64,000 bases of DNA. Source: an uncultured Psychrobacter sp. (GTDB lineage Bacteria > Pseudomonadota > Gammaproteobacteria > Pseudomonadales > Moraxellaceae). Under the pieces are notes generated by a model. That model did no database searches and was not told the DNA's origin. It saw only the letters and a program-made list of their open reading frames with translations. The stretch is taken from positions 1-64,000 of the forward strand of contig CANMUI010000003.1 in assembly GCA_947501045.1 (NCBI GenBank), in the 5' to 3' direction. Each line of letters begins with the position of its first letter. Positions within the stretch are counted from its first letter, which is position 1. This document shows, in pieces, positions 37,186-44,212 of the stretch. Made by a program: the position numbers and the translations under genes.

Positions 37186-38601
37186 ATCTTCAGAAGACAT
37201 GGCCCAAAAACGCTCTTTCTCAAAGTGTTTATTCGCCAGCGTCTCATCGTCATACCACGGCGTGTCTTGCCCATCTTGATCAAAGTCCAGCTCTATTTGC
37301 GCACTCACGGCTTGCGAAACTTTTACAGCAGTGGCTTGCTGGGTAGATTGCTCATCAAGCATCAATACATCATTTTGCAAGCGCTTTAGTAAACTTGGAC
37401 TGTTCTGAGTGTCTTGAGAGCTGTCGAATTTATTAAGACTATTTAGCTCATTAATACTATCAAGGTTATCAGTATCATAAATGCTGTCATTAAATTTATC
37501 TTGCCACTCTACCAGTGCGTCAAAGTGTTGCTCATTCCCCGATAAGTTGGCGAGCATAGCAAAGGTATCGCGCGACTGCTTACCTAGACGCGATAGCAAG
37601 CTATGTCCATAATCCCGTAAAAACACACTCTCAGGATTGATAATTTGCTGGCGCTGTAGCCATGCCTTGTCAACAATATCAGCCCAAAACAGCTTAGAGG
37701 GATTGTAGTGCAGCAGGGTGATATCCATGTATTTGGATAAGCGCTGCAAAAAATCAAGCTCGGTCTGCGGCAGCTGCTGAATGGTGAAAATACGCAAAAC
37801 TTTAGGCAACTGCGCGCGTGCGTTTGCTTTATTGTGCTCAAGGGCTGACCAAAACACCTCTTCAAGCGCTGCTCGGTGCAGGTGTACACCAGCAAACAGC
37901 TGCGACCACAAAAAGCGCTGAGCAACCTCAAGCTCAATATAATGTTCAACCAGCCACTCTGGCGTGGCGCGTGCATACTTATCAAAGCGCAGTGACAAAG
38001 CATCTTTATCGGCTATTAGTTTATCCACATCAAGCGGTTTATTATGCGACCACAGTGCTAGCCAATCCTCACGATGAGTTAAATAACGGCTAAACACACG
38101 CGCCAAATCGCTTGCCAGCTGCCAAATACGCGCATCTTGTTGAGCCCTATCTTGTATATTGTCTAGCTGAACCTCTGCTTGCGGCTCATCAATCAAAGAC
38201 GCCAGTAGTGGATTCACCGGATGTTTTTCATCTGCAACAATTAACTTTTGATAATAGGTCAAGTATCCAAACAAACGCCACTGCATCACTGTGGGTGACA
38301 ACACTGCGACCTCAGGTACATTCAGAGTTGTCGCTTCAGGATTTTGCGCCAATAAAGAAGCGTTGTGGCAGCTTAACACCTCCTGCATCAGTGTCCACTG
38401 ATACTGCCCCCAAAAGGTCGTGGTCACCAAGGTGCTAATACCGGCGCGACTGGCAATCGTTTTGTCCAGCCAATCACCGAGTACCATTGAGGGTACAATA
38501 ACGATAAATTCTGCAAAGATAGGTTGGTTTTTGGACTGATAAGCTTTTAATAACTCATCAACCAAGCGTTCGGTACGGTGCGACTGTATAATGGTAAACA
38601 T
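34033..38601 (-). CDS. recC: RecBCD exonuclease V subunit RecC
   Basis: The protein (about 1522 residues) is RecC, the inactive helicase-like subunit that recognises Chi in E. coli. It starts MFTIIQSHRTERLVDELL, as usual for RecC, and contains IVPSMVLGDWLDKTIASRAG, FTIQQLPQTELDFLQ, GRFGALRNVPFELVVMLNMD and FPARDRDNRYDLM. E. coli RecC has 1122 residues; the extra 400 are mostly Asn/Ser/Asp/Thr-rich inserts (for example about 385-420 and 975-1020). Start is ATG 38601. It heads the recC-recB-recD set and is divergent from the gene at 38953. Confidence 0.94.
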   Translation of the reverse strand: MFTIIQSHRTERLVDELLKAYQSKNQPIFAEFIVIVPSMVLGDWLDKTIASRAGISTLVTTTFWGQYQWTLMQEVLSCHNASLLAQNPEATTLNVPEVAVLSPTVMQWRLFGYLTYYQKLIVADEKHPVNPLLASLIDEPQAEVQLDNIQDRAQQDARIWQLASDLARVFSRYLTHREDWLALWSHNKPLDVDKLIADKDALSLRFDKYARATPEWLVEHYIELEVAQRFLWSQLFAGVHLHRAALEEVFWSALEHNKANARAQLPKVLRIFTIQQLPQTELDFLQRLSKYMDITLLHYNPSKLFWADIVDKAWLQRQQIINPESVFLRDYGHSLLSRLGKQSRDTFAMLANLSGNEQHFDALVEWQDKFNDSIYDTDNLDSINELNSLNKFDSSQDTQNSPSLLKRLQNDVLMLDEQSTQQATAVKVSQAVSAQIELDFDQDGQDTPWYDDETLANKHFEKERFWAMSSEDNSLSIHSCHSLQRQLEVLRIMIGRWLNEPVKSDEKKRHISEIVVLMPDVERHHALISSIFVGGKGQDGLTLPAKVTGVVDADIRQLWEAIIGFYKLLGSHSVRFEAAEVLDWLMLPPLFESFGLTHEQMSRGCDLLVEAGFIRGFDEGHLKQTLDSNDFDYRFSFAQALDRLTLGLVMPEASVSDCLYPLADDAWPSTAMPEMSLPLPQVSLNDAMIVEALCRIYSGLNERRDDHTQKMKAEDWLDQIESQVIHRYFGDVDQTRTMRAIYNAMNGFKSSLRANRYYRQYASSDNDNKEVEQRLAGVEQLPLKLSFMLDSIEAELESQQVSAEPTGVITFGRFGALRNVPFELVVMLNMDLSEFPARDRDNRYDLMKATISRRGDRVSEDDDNGAFLDAMLCARSACWIFYNGQSLTDTHEHLPANPVSELLQFLQGEVQWQISSLDGLYTLQTDTLETLPEHINPTTENLKRYLPKLIKQWLVTEHPALPFHESLFETNIEDADVFEQETEQATEKNTQNSSAANITDTANELDAILNKAMRKAKLAQKKQFPPAPLWQAVFKNLKNRDFSAQDQLVSLPTKSQYESIAQLLSQNLGRLAQVGQQTFNQAFNKNLAALVDMLGLGASLSADSDVNASEINEALTQALFDTVFNIGEIDIEGVLAYQVRHPAKAFLRTQKVHVMQGEKAMTPQEPLFLDNLNTYKIKEYLINNMVNGTANEQEDSATAQMVSQTLLYQKIMPAGVARQTTLPNQQQKLQQQCMEFKEQLVANGFDEFKTPNEDREDIITSLQLLTPTTEHPVQIELATVLNHTDSEPLLTLLPKHIKIKGSVPISVPISLPISGPINAPNKRSQEHPALAYSDKSPKQWLNILPNSASPKHLLKFWLSHLYWQVARRTTAEQVALDDGMSIWRFNKSSSQVKAYENVTAFKLRPMVYEDAVIELIKWAIFGKLAGQVPITLLPEYALSYLEKYLKAEESGEGSYWPKRADFSDWLRPSYQADTVYDTCSQHAIWQYVLRDQDAFKALSIALATLAPPLYEPMFNALQSLDG

Positions 38602-38952
38602 AGACAATAATCTGATTAGAACAATGAAGTAAGCGTTATATGAGGCCAGTAAATCTCACAGCAAGAGCTTGTTTGTACGGTTAAGAATGAGGCGGCTACT
38701 AATTATAGTTGTGCAGTCGTGCTTACTTTTTATTTCTGCTAAGATAGCTTGCAACATTGTATAGAATAAAACACTAGTCAATAGTTGATAATAAGCTCTA
38801 TAATGTCGTAGTGTGCCATTAATAATTTTTATTTGCCAGTCTATGCGTATAACCGTCAATGACTTACGACAAATAGTGTCGTTTAGATAATTGAAGCTTT
38901 TGTAAACTATTTAGTCCTTGTTTTTATCACCCTGTTATAAGACCTTATTATT
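38602..38952. promoter_or_regulatory. Divergent intergenic region upstream of recC
   Basis: About 350 bases hold the divergent promoters of recC and of the gene at 38953. I see no repeat, RNA gene or convincing small frame. AT-rich segments near 38880-38940 are the best place for the plus-strand promoter. Confidence 0.35.
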
Positions 38953-39534
38953 ATGCCACTGCGTCCGATTGATGCCATTTTTGTTCATCCAGAAAGACGG
39001 CTTTACGTCATATATTTTCGTGGCAAGCTGTGGCAATTACCGCGTATGAAAATCGATGCTGCTGCTTGGCAACGCCGGCAACCTTATGATGGTGATACTA
39101 GTGCGTTATACCTACGTCGCAACCAAAGTATTGCTGACCCTGAGCTGGCTTTGCAGCTACGAACTTTGCACCTCCCTACTGCCGTTCAAGGTAGCACCTT
39201 ACCCAGATTTGAAGCATGGTGGGAGGCTAATGGGTTTAAATGGCTCAAAGATTTACTCAACGATGGCGTATCACCTCTAGCCGCTCACCCAGTCCATACG
39301 CAGAGGTCAGCGATAAGCGCATCGACAGACGCTAGCAGCCAATCATCCCTAATGACCAGCTCTCCTAACCAGCAGCTTGACAACAGTAACGATGAAAGCG
39401 CAGATGGACCTCGTCATGATAGTGAGCGCATATCGAACAATAAAGAACCTACGAATGCCAACACCGTAGCAACCGATATCTTCGCTGAAATGTTAGCAGA
39501 ATTGAGCAACGAGGTGCTAGATGACCGCCGCTGA
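38953..39534 (+). CDS. Hypothetical protein, 193 residues
   Basis: Family not recognised. The first 100 residues look folded (MPLRPIDAIFVHPERRLYVI, WQLPRMKIDAAAWQRRQPYD, FEAWWEANGFKWLKDLL). The remainder is Ser/Asn/Asp-rich and probably disordered, ending in a short helix FAEMLAELSNEVLDDRR. It has no signal peptide or membrane segment. ATG 38953; the upstream ribosome-binding site is weak. It is followed by the ModA-like gene 64 bases later on the same strand. Confidence 0.65.
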   Translation: MPLRPIDAIFVHPERRLYVIYFRGKLWQLPRMKIDAAAWQRRQPYDGDTSALYLRRNQSIADPELALQLRTLHLPTAVQGSTLPRFEAWWEANGFKWLKDLLNDGVSPLAAHPVHTQRSAISASTDASSQSSLMTSSPNQQLDNSNDESADGPRHDSERISNNKEPTNANTVATDIFAEMLAELSNEVLDDRR

Positions 39535-39598
39535 GGCAACTTATCATTTAGAACTTTAAAATAATATAAACTATAAATTTAAAACTAAGCCACGAGAT

Positions 39599-40444
39599 AT
39601 GAAAGATTTTAAGCTAATTTTTGCAGGACTCATTTTATTATTAATTGTTTTTATCGGTATTTTTCTATGGTTATGGCACAACAATAGCAAAACATTAAAC
39701 CCTCTACCCATTATGAGTAACGAGAATGTCGACACTAGCACCGCTGTAGGAGCAAACGAAGAAGATGAGGGTGATACCACTGTTAATATATTAAATATAA
39801 GAGCAGAAGAGACATTACAGCTTGCTTTGGACGACATCATTGTAAAATTTGAATCACGCTATCCTAGAGTACAGATATTAACAAATTATGTACCAGCCAA
39901 CTCATTACTTACCCTACCTGATATCAATATCCCTAAAAACAGTGTATCAGTAAACAATAAGTCTGCAAACGACACTCTGCCCTCTATTGCCAGCACTGAT
40001 ATTATTATCGCAGATAACGATCTGAGTCAAAACCAGTTGGCACCCTTACAAACACTATTTAATGACAAACAAAGCAAACTCAATCAAAGTCAAATAAATA
40101 CTAGTGAGGCCATAGCAGAAAATGAAGAGAATACAGCTAAAAACACCAACGACAGGGTAAGTCGTGATAATAATGAAGCTCGTAATTTAACCTCATTTGG
40201 CTATGCCCTAAAGGATGAGCAAGTTGTTGACGGCGTTATTTTAACCAACAATCCTGTCGCGCTTACCTTTCGCAATTTTATACTCTCAAGTGATGGACAA
40301 GATATCTTGAAAAGGCATGACTATCGTAATATTGGTGGCTATAAAAACAACATGGATGATTTATTTAATGGTGCATCCAACCCTAGTACTAGTAAAGCGG
40401 ATCAGGAAATAGAAATGACTAATATTCTTAGCAATAGTGAATAG
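39599..40444 (+). CDS. Membrane-anchored, degenerate ModA-like binding protein
   Basis: The 281-residue protein starts with a membrane anchor (about residues 5-25, LIFAGLILLLIVFIGIFLWL). VNILNIRAEETLQLALDDI and KFESRYPRVQIL resemble the first lobe of molybdate-type binding proteins, and VALTFRNFILSSDGQDILKR resembles their C-terminal helix. The middle, normally about 100 residues, is replaced by an Asn/Gln/Ser-rich stretch (about 140-200). There is no modB or modC nearby. It may be a repurposed or decaying binding protein. No enzyme motif is present. Confidence 0.55.
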   Translation: MKDFKLIFAGLILLLIVFIGIFLWLWHNNSKTLNPLPIMSNENVDTSTAVGANEEDEGDTTVNILNIRAEETLQLALDDIIVKFESRYPRVQILTNYVPANSLLTLPDINIPKNSVSVNNKSANDTLPSIASTDIIIADNDLSQNQLAPLQTLFNDKQSKLNQSQINTSEAIAENEENTAKNTNDRVSRDNNEARNLTSFGYALKDEQVVDGVILTNNPVALTFRNFILSSDGQDILKRHDYRNIGGYKNNMDDLFNGASNPSTSKADQEIEMTNILSNSE

Positions 40445-40506
40445 TTAATACTTGCTTTAAGCTGATTGCTTTTTTGAATAATTCTTTTTACAATAGCACT
40501 CCCAAC

Positions 40507-40582
40507 GCGCCTATAGCTCAACAGGATAGAGCAGTTGCCTCCTAAGCGACCGATCCGAGTTCGAGTCTTGGTGGGCGCACCA
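40507..40582 (+). tRNA. tRNA-Arg (anticodon CCU)
   Basis: A 76-base cloverleaf folds by hand: acceptor GCGCCTA with TGGGCGC, anticodon stem GTTGC/GCGAC with loop CTCCTAA (anticodon CCU at positions 34-36), variable loop CGAT, T arm CCGAG-TTCGAGT-CTTGG, and an encoded ACCA end. It reads AGG arginine codons. It lies at the left border of the CRISPR-Cas locus. Confidence 0.95.
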
Positions 40583-40600
40583 AATTTTATAGTATAACTT

Positions 40601-40634
40601 AACCCTATGAGCTTAGCTTGTGGGGTTTTTTGTT
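40601..40634 (+). terminator. Terminator after the tRNA gene
   Basis: AACCC (40601-40605) pairs with GGGTT (40623-40627) around a stem with TGAGC/GCTTG elements, followed by TTTTTTTG. It separates tRNA transcription from cas3. Confidence 0.65.
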
Positions 40635-40647
40635 GTCTAGTCATCTA

Positions 40648-40676
40648 TTGACGACATTTGTTGTCGTAACTACTTT
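40648..40676 (+). promoter_or_regulatory. Probable promoter of the cas operon with an overlapping small palindrome
   Basis: TTGACG (40648-40653) and TACTTT (40671-40676) are spaced by 17 bases, a good -35 and a modest -10. ACGACA (40651-40656) and TGTCGT (40662-40667) form an inverted repeat over the spacer that could be an operator. It lies about 85 bases before cas3. Confidence 0.4.
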
Positions 40677-40759
40677 ATTTCTCTATTGTCAGTTTCTGTA
40701 TTTTAAGCTATTGTTGACTCAACTATTTAAACAACACTTGTCAGGAATAAAGCACGGTA

Positions 40760-43399
40760 ATGGAAAACCTAAATACTCAAAACAAGCTATCAGATACTGG
40801 CCAGCAGAAATTTATTGCGCATGTTCGTAAGAGTGATGGTTGCGAGCAACTGCTCTATGACCACTTAACAGGTACAGCAGAGATAGCTAAAAATTTAGCG
40901 GCTAAAATTGGCTTGCCATTATCAGGTGAACTTATTGGACTGGTTCATGATTTGGGTAAATATAGTGAGGCGTTTCAGACTTACATCAGAGACAGCATCG
41001 CCTATGATAATTACAAAGATTTAAACCTAGATGAAGACGAAGAAGCTGAGATACTGCTCAAAGGTAAACCTAAGCGAGGTTCTGTCGATCATTCTACTGC
41101 TGGCGCGATATACCTATATCAGCTATTTTGGAGATTAACAAAAACCATAAAAGATAAAGTTACGCAGCAGAAGATAGCAGTCGGACAAGGGCAACTGCTT
41201 GCTGATATTTTATTCATCTGTGTGGCATCGCATCATAGCGGTATGGTAAACGTCATTGATAAAGAAGGACGTCGCTACCTACAAAACCGCAAGCACAAAG
41301 AAGAGGATAAGTCCCATTATCAAGAATCTTTAACCAATGCCATAAACAACGATTTGTTTTCTCATTTAGATAAAAAGGTCAAAATCGCAACGCTTAAAGA
41401 GTTCACTAATGCTATTGCTAATTTATTATATGACAATTCAGTAAAGCCAAAACAAAAAGACTTCTATATCGGCTTTTACGCACGGATGCTGTTTAGCTGC
41501 CTTATAGATGCTGACCGCGGCAACAGCATTGCCTTTGAATACCCAAGCCAAGCTCATATCTTAGATTATTCTCATCCCGATTGGCAAACCGCTATAAATA
41601 AAGTCGAAGCGCTATACGATAATTTTGCCGATAAAGCCAAACATAGCCCTCCCAATCCCATCAACTATCAGCGTAACCTTATTGCTAGTACTTGCTATGA
41701 AACTGGGCAGAAAGAACAAGGCATTTATACCTTAACCGTGCCTACAGGCGGCGGGAAAACGCTTGCCAGCCTACGCTTCGCTGTGCAACACGCCAAGCGT
41801 CATAATCTTGACCGCATCATCTATATCATTCCCTTTACCAGTATTATTGAGCAAAACGCGCAAGAGATACGAGATATCCTAGAAGAAAAGCTAACTGATG
41901 GCAGTTATGTTGGAGACTGGGTATTAGAACAACATTCTAATCTAGAGCCTGATTTGCAGACATGGCAAAGCAAACTGATTATGGACAACTGGAATGCGCC
42001 TATTGTATTTACCACGATGGTGCAGTTTTTAGAAAGCTGTTTTGGTGGCGGCACTAAAGGCGTTAGGCGCTTGCATCAATTGAGCCGTGCGGTACTAATA
42101 TTTGATGAAATTCAAACCCTACCTATCAATTGCTACTATTTATTCTGTAACGCCATTAACTTTTTGACCAGTTATGCTAGCTCTACAGCGGTGCTATGTA
42201 CCGCAACCCAGCCTGTTTTGAATAACTTGCCCATTGCGCACAACGGTAGCCTTAATTCAGCGACAGAGATTATCGGTAATCGTGACCAACTGACAGAGTT
42301 ATTCGATACGCTAAAGCGAGTAGAGATTCACGACCATACTGAACAGCCTAAAGATTTAGACAGTCTGACAAATTATATCAGCGAGAATTTTGCTGCGTAT
42401 GCCAAAACTTTAGTGATTGTAAATACCAAGATTTGGGCAAGCCAGCTCTATCAGACATTATCAGAGAGTCTGCCCGAAGATGAGCTATATCATTTGAGCA
42501 CAGGACAGTGTGCACGTCATCGTAAAGACTTACTGGCACAAATTAGAGCACGCTTAAAACAAGGTTTACCGACTTTGGTCATCTCAACCCAGCTTATTGA
42601 AGCAGGCGTTGACGTATCGTTTGCATCAGTGATTCGGTTCTTGGCAGGGCTAGATAGTATCGCTCAAGCATCGGGACGTTGTAATCGTCATGGTGAGAGG
42701 GAGGATGAGAATGGCAACCCCACCAAAGGGCAAGTTTTTATCGTCAAGCCTGATAAGGAAAGTCTCAGTAAACTGCCTACCATTAAACTGGGTAAAGAGC
42801 AGATGGAAAACCATATTTTACCGCTGCTGTCTCAACCTGAAAATCGAGATAAACATCTGCTTGACCCCGATATTATGACTGACTTTTTTAAAGTGTTTTA
42901 TACAACAGATTTTGCCAAGCAGCAAATGGCTTATCCCGTTAAGCAGACGGATGGCAAGTCTTTTGGCAGTGACACTATCTTTGGTTGGACAAGCAATAAT
43001 AGCCTTAATCCTGCGGTCGATAATGATAACGCTAGCAGACTTAAAAATGGTCAGTTCCCGAAGTTATGGCAATCCTTTATGGATGCAGGACGCACCTTTA
43101 AGGCTATTGATGCCCCGACCAAAGCCGTTATCGTACCTTATGGTAATGAAGGTCGTGAGTTGATTACCGCGCTGTATGGCACACAATTCAATGATAAATA
43201 TTTTTATAAACTGGTACGAGAAGTGCAGCAATATAGTGTCAACGTTTTCCCGTATATGTTTGATAAATTACAGCAAGAGCACGCTATAGAGCAGGTCAGA
43301 GATACCGGCATCTTTACGCTGTCGGAGAAGTTCTACGATGAGCATATGGGGTTAAATATAGTAGGAGATGGCAAGCTTGATTTTATAGAAGCGTTTTAA
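40760..43399 (+). CDS. cas3: Type I-C Cas3 nuclease-helicase
   Basis: The 879-residue protein has an N-terminal HD nuclease (LVHDLGKYSEAF at about residues 60-71, and later ASHHSGM) fused to an SF2 helicase: PTGGGKTLASLRFA (about 327-340), FDEIQTLP (about 447-454), TATQPVL, and SGRCNRHGER (about 637-646). Cas3 is recruited by Cascade at an R-loop and degrades the target strand. It is the first gene of a type I-C operon, 63 bases before cas5c. ATG 40760. Size and domain order are normal for I-C. Confidence 0.96.
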   Translation: MENLNTQNKLSDTGQQKFIAHVRKSDGCEQLLYDHLTGTAEIAKNLAAKIGLPLSGELIGLVHDLGKYSEAFQTYIRDSIAYDNYKDLNLDEDEEAEILLKGKPKRGSVDHSTAGAIYLYQLFWRLTKTIKDKVTQQKIAVGQGQLLADILFICVASHHSGMVNVIDKEGRRYLQNRKHKEEDKSHYQESLTNAINNDLFSHLDKKVKIATLKEFTNAIANLLYDNSVKPKQKDFYIGFYARMLFSCLIDADRGNSIAFEYPSQAHILDYSHPDWQTAINKVEALYDNFADKAKHSPPNPINYQRNLIASTCYETGQKEQGIYTLTVPTGGGKTLASLRFAVQHAKRHNLDRIIYIIPFTSIIEQNAQEIRDILEEKLTDGSYVGDWVLEQHSNLEPDLQTWQSKLIMDNWNAPIVFTTMVQFLESCFGGGTKGVRRLHQLSRAVLIFDEIQTLPINCYYLFCNAINFLTSYASSTAVLCTATQPVLNNLPIAHNGSLNSATEIIGNRDQLTELFDTLKRVEIHDHTEQPKDLDSLTNYISENFAAYAKTLVIVNTKIWASQLYQTLSESLPEDELYHLSTGQCARHRKDLLAQIRARLKQGLPTLVISTQLIEAGVDVSFASVIRFLAGLDSIAQASGRCNRHGEREDENGNPTKGQVFIVKPDKESLSKLPTIKLGKEQMENHILPLLSQPENRDKHLLDPDIMTDFFKVFYTTDFAKQQMAYPVKQTDGKSFGSDTIFGWTSNNSLNPAVDNDNASRLKNGQFPKLWQSFMDAGRTFKAIDAPTKAVIVPYGNEGRELITALYGTQFNDKYFYKLVREVQQYSVNVFPYMFDKLQQEHAIEQVRDTGIFTLSEKFYDEHMGLNIVGDGKLDFIEAF

Positions 43400-43462
43400 A
43401 ATGAAGTAGATGTTCTAGAGTCGGATTAGTCAAAGTTGTTTTAAGTCATAAAAGGATATCAA

Positions 43463-44212
43463 ATGTCGCAAAATACAAAACCAAAAAACTCAATCGAATT
43501 TCTCCTCACAGGACGAAACGCTTTATTCACTGACCCTATAACGCGTATCGGTGGTGAAAAAACCAGCTATCATTTGCCAACTTATGAAGCGTTAAAAGGC
43601 GTCTGTAAAAGCATTTACTGGAAGCCTAGTATTATCTGGTACATCGATAAAGTACGAGTGATAAATCCGATTCGTACGCAAACAAAAGGCATGAAACCGA
43701 TTAGATATCATAAAGACGGCAATGATCTGGCTTATTACACTTATCTTCATGACGTAGCTTATCAAGTACAAGCGCACTTTGAATGGAATATGCACCGTCC
43801 AGAGCTTGAGGATGACCGCATAGATGGCAAGCATTATAGTATCGCCAAGCGTATGGTCGATAAAGGTGGTCGGCAAGATATATTTTTAGGCGCTAGAGAA
43901 TGTCAGGGCTATGTCGAACCTTGCGTGTTTGGTAGTGGTAAAGGCGCTTATGATGATACTGATGAGCTAGGCTACGGGCTGATGTTTCATAGTTTTGCCT
44001 ATCCTGACGAGACTGGTATAGACGAGTTGCACAGCCGTTTTTGGCATGCTGTGATGCGTTTTGGAATTATAGAGTTTCCTAAGCCCACTGATGACTTGCA
44101 AGCCGATAGTAGTAACGGTATGCCCAACCGGTTTGTCCGTGCTATGCAGGCTAAGACCTTTACGCTTGATGAGAATATTGAGTCTGTTACCAGTACGGAG
44201 GAGTCGCTATGA
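43463..44212 (+). CDS. cas5c: Type I-C Cas5c, crRNA-processing Cascade subunit
   Basis: The 249-residue protein matches Cas5d/c: SIEFLLTGRNALFTDPITR at the N-terminus, LPTYEALKGVCKSIYWKP (about 32-49), and GGRQDIFLGARECQGYVEP (about 133-151). In type I-C this subunit processes pre-crRNA and caps the crRNA 5' handle, so no cas6 is expected, and none is present. AAAGGATATCAA precedes ATG 43463. It overlaps cas8c by 4 bases (ATGA), which indicates translational coupling. Confidence 0.96.
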   Translation: MSQNTKPKNSIEFLLTGRNALFTDPITRIGGEKTSYHLPTYEALKGVCKSIYWKPSIIWYIDKVRVINPIRTQTKGMKPIRYHKDGNDLAYYTYLHDVAYQVQAHFEWNMHRPELEDDRIDGKHYSIAKRMVDKGGRQDIFLGARECQGYVEPCVFGSGKGAYDDTDELGYGLMFHSFAYPDETGIDELHSRFWHAVMRFGIIEFPKPTDDLQADSSNGMPNRFVRAMQAKTFTLDENIESVTSTEESL

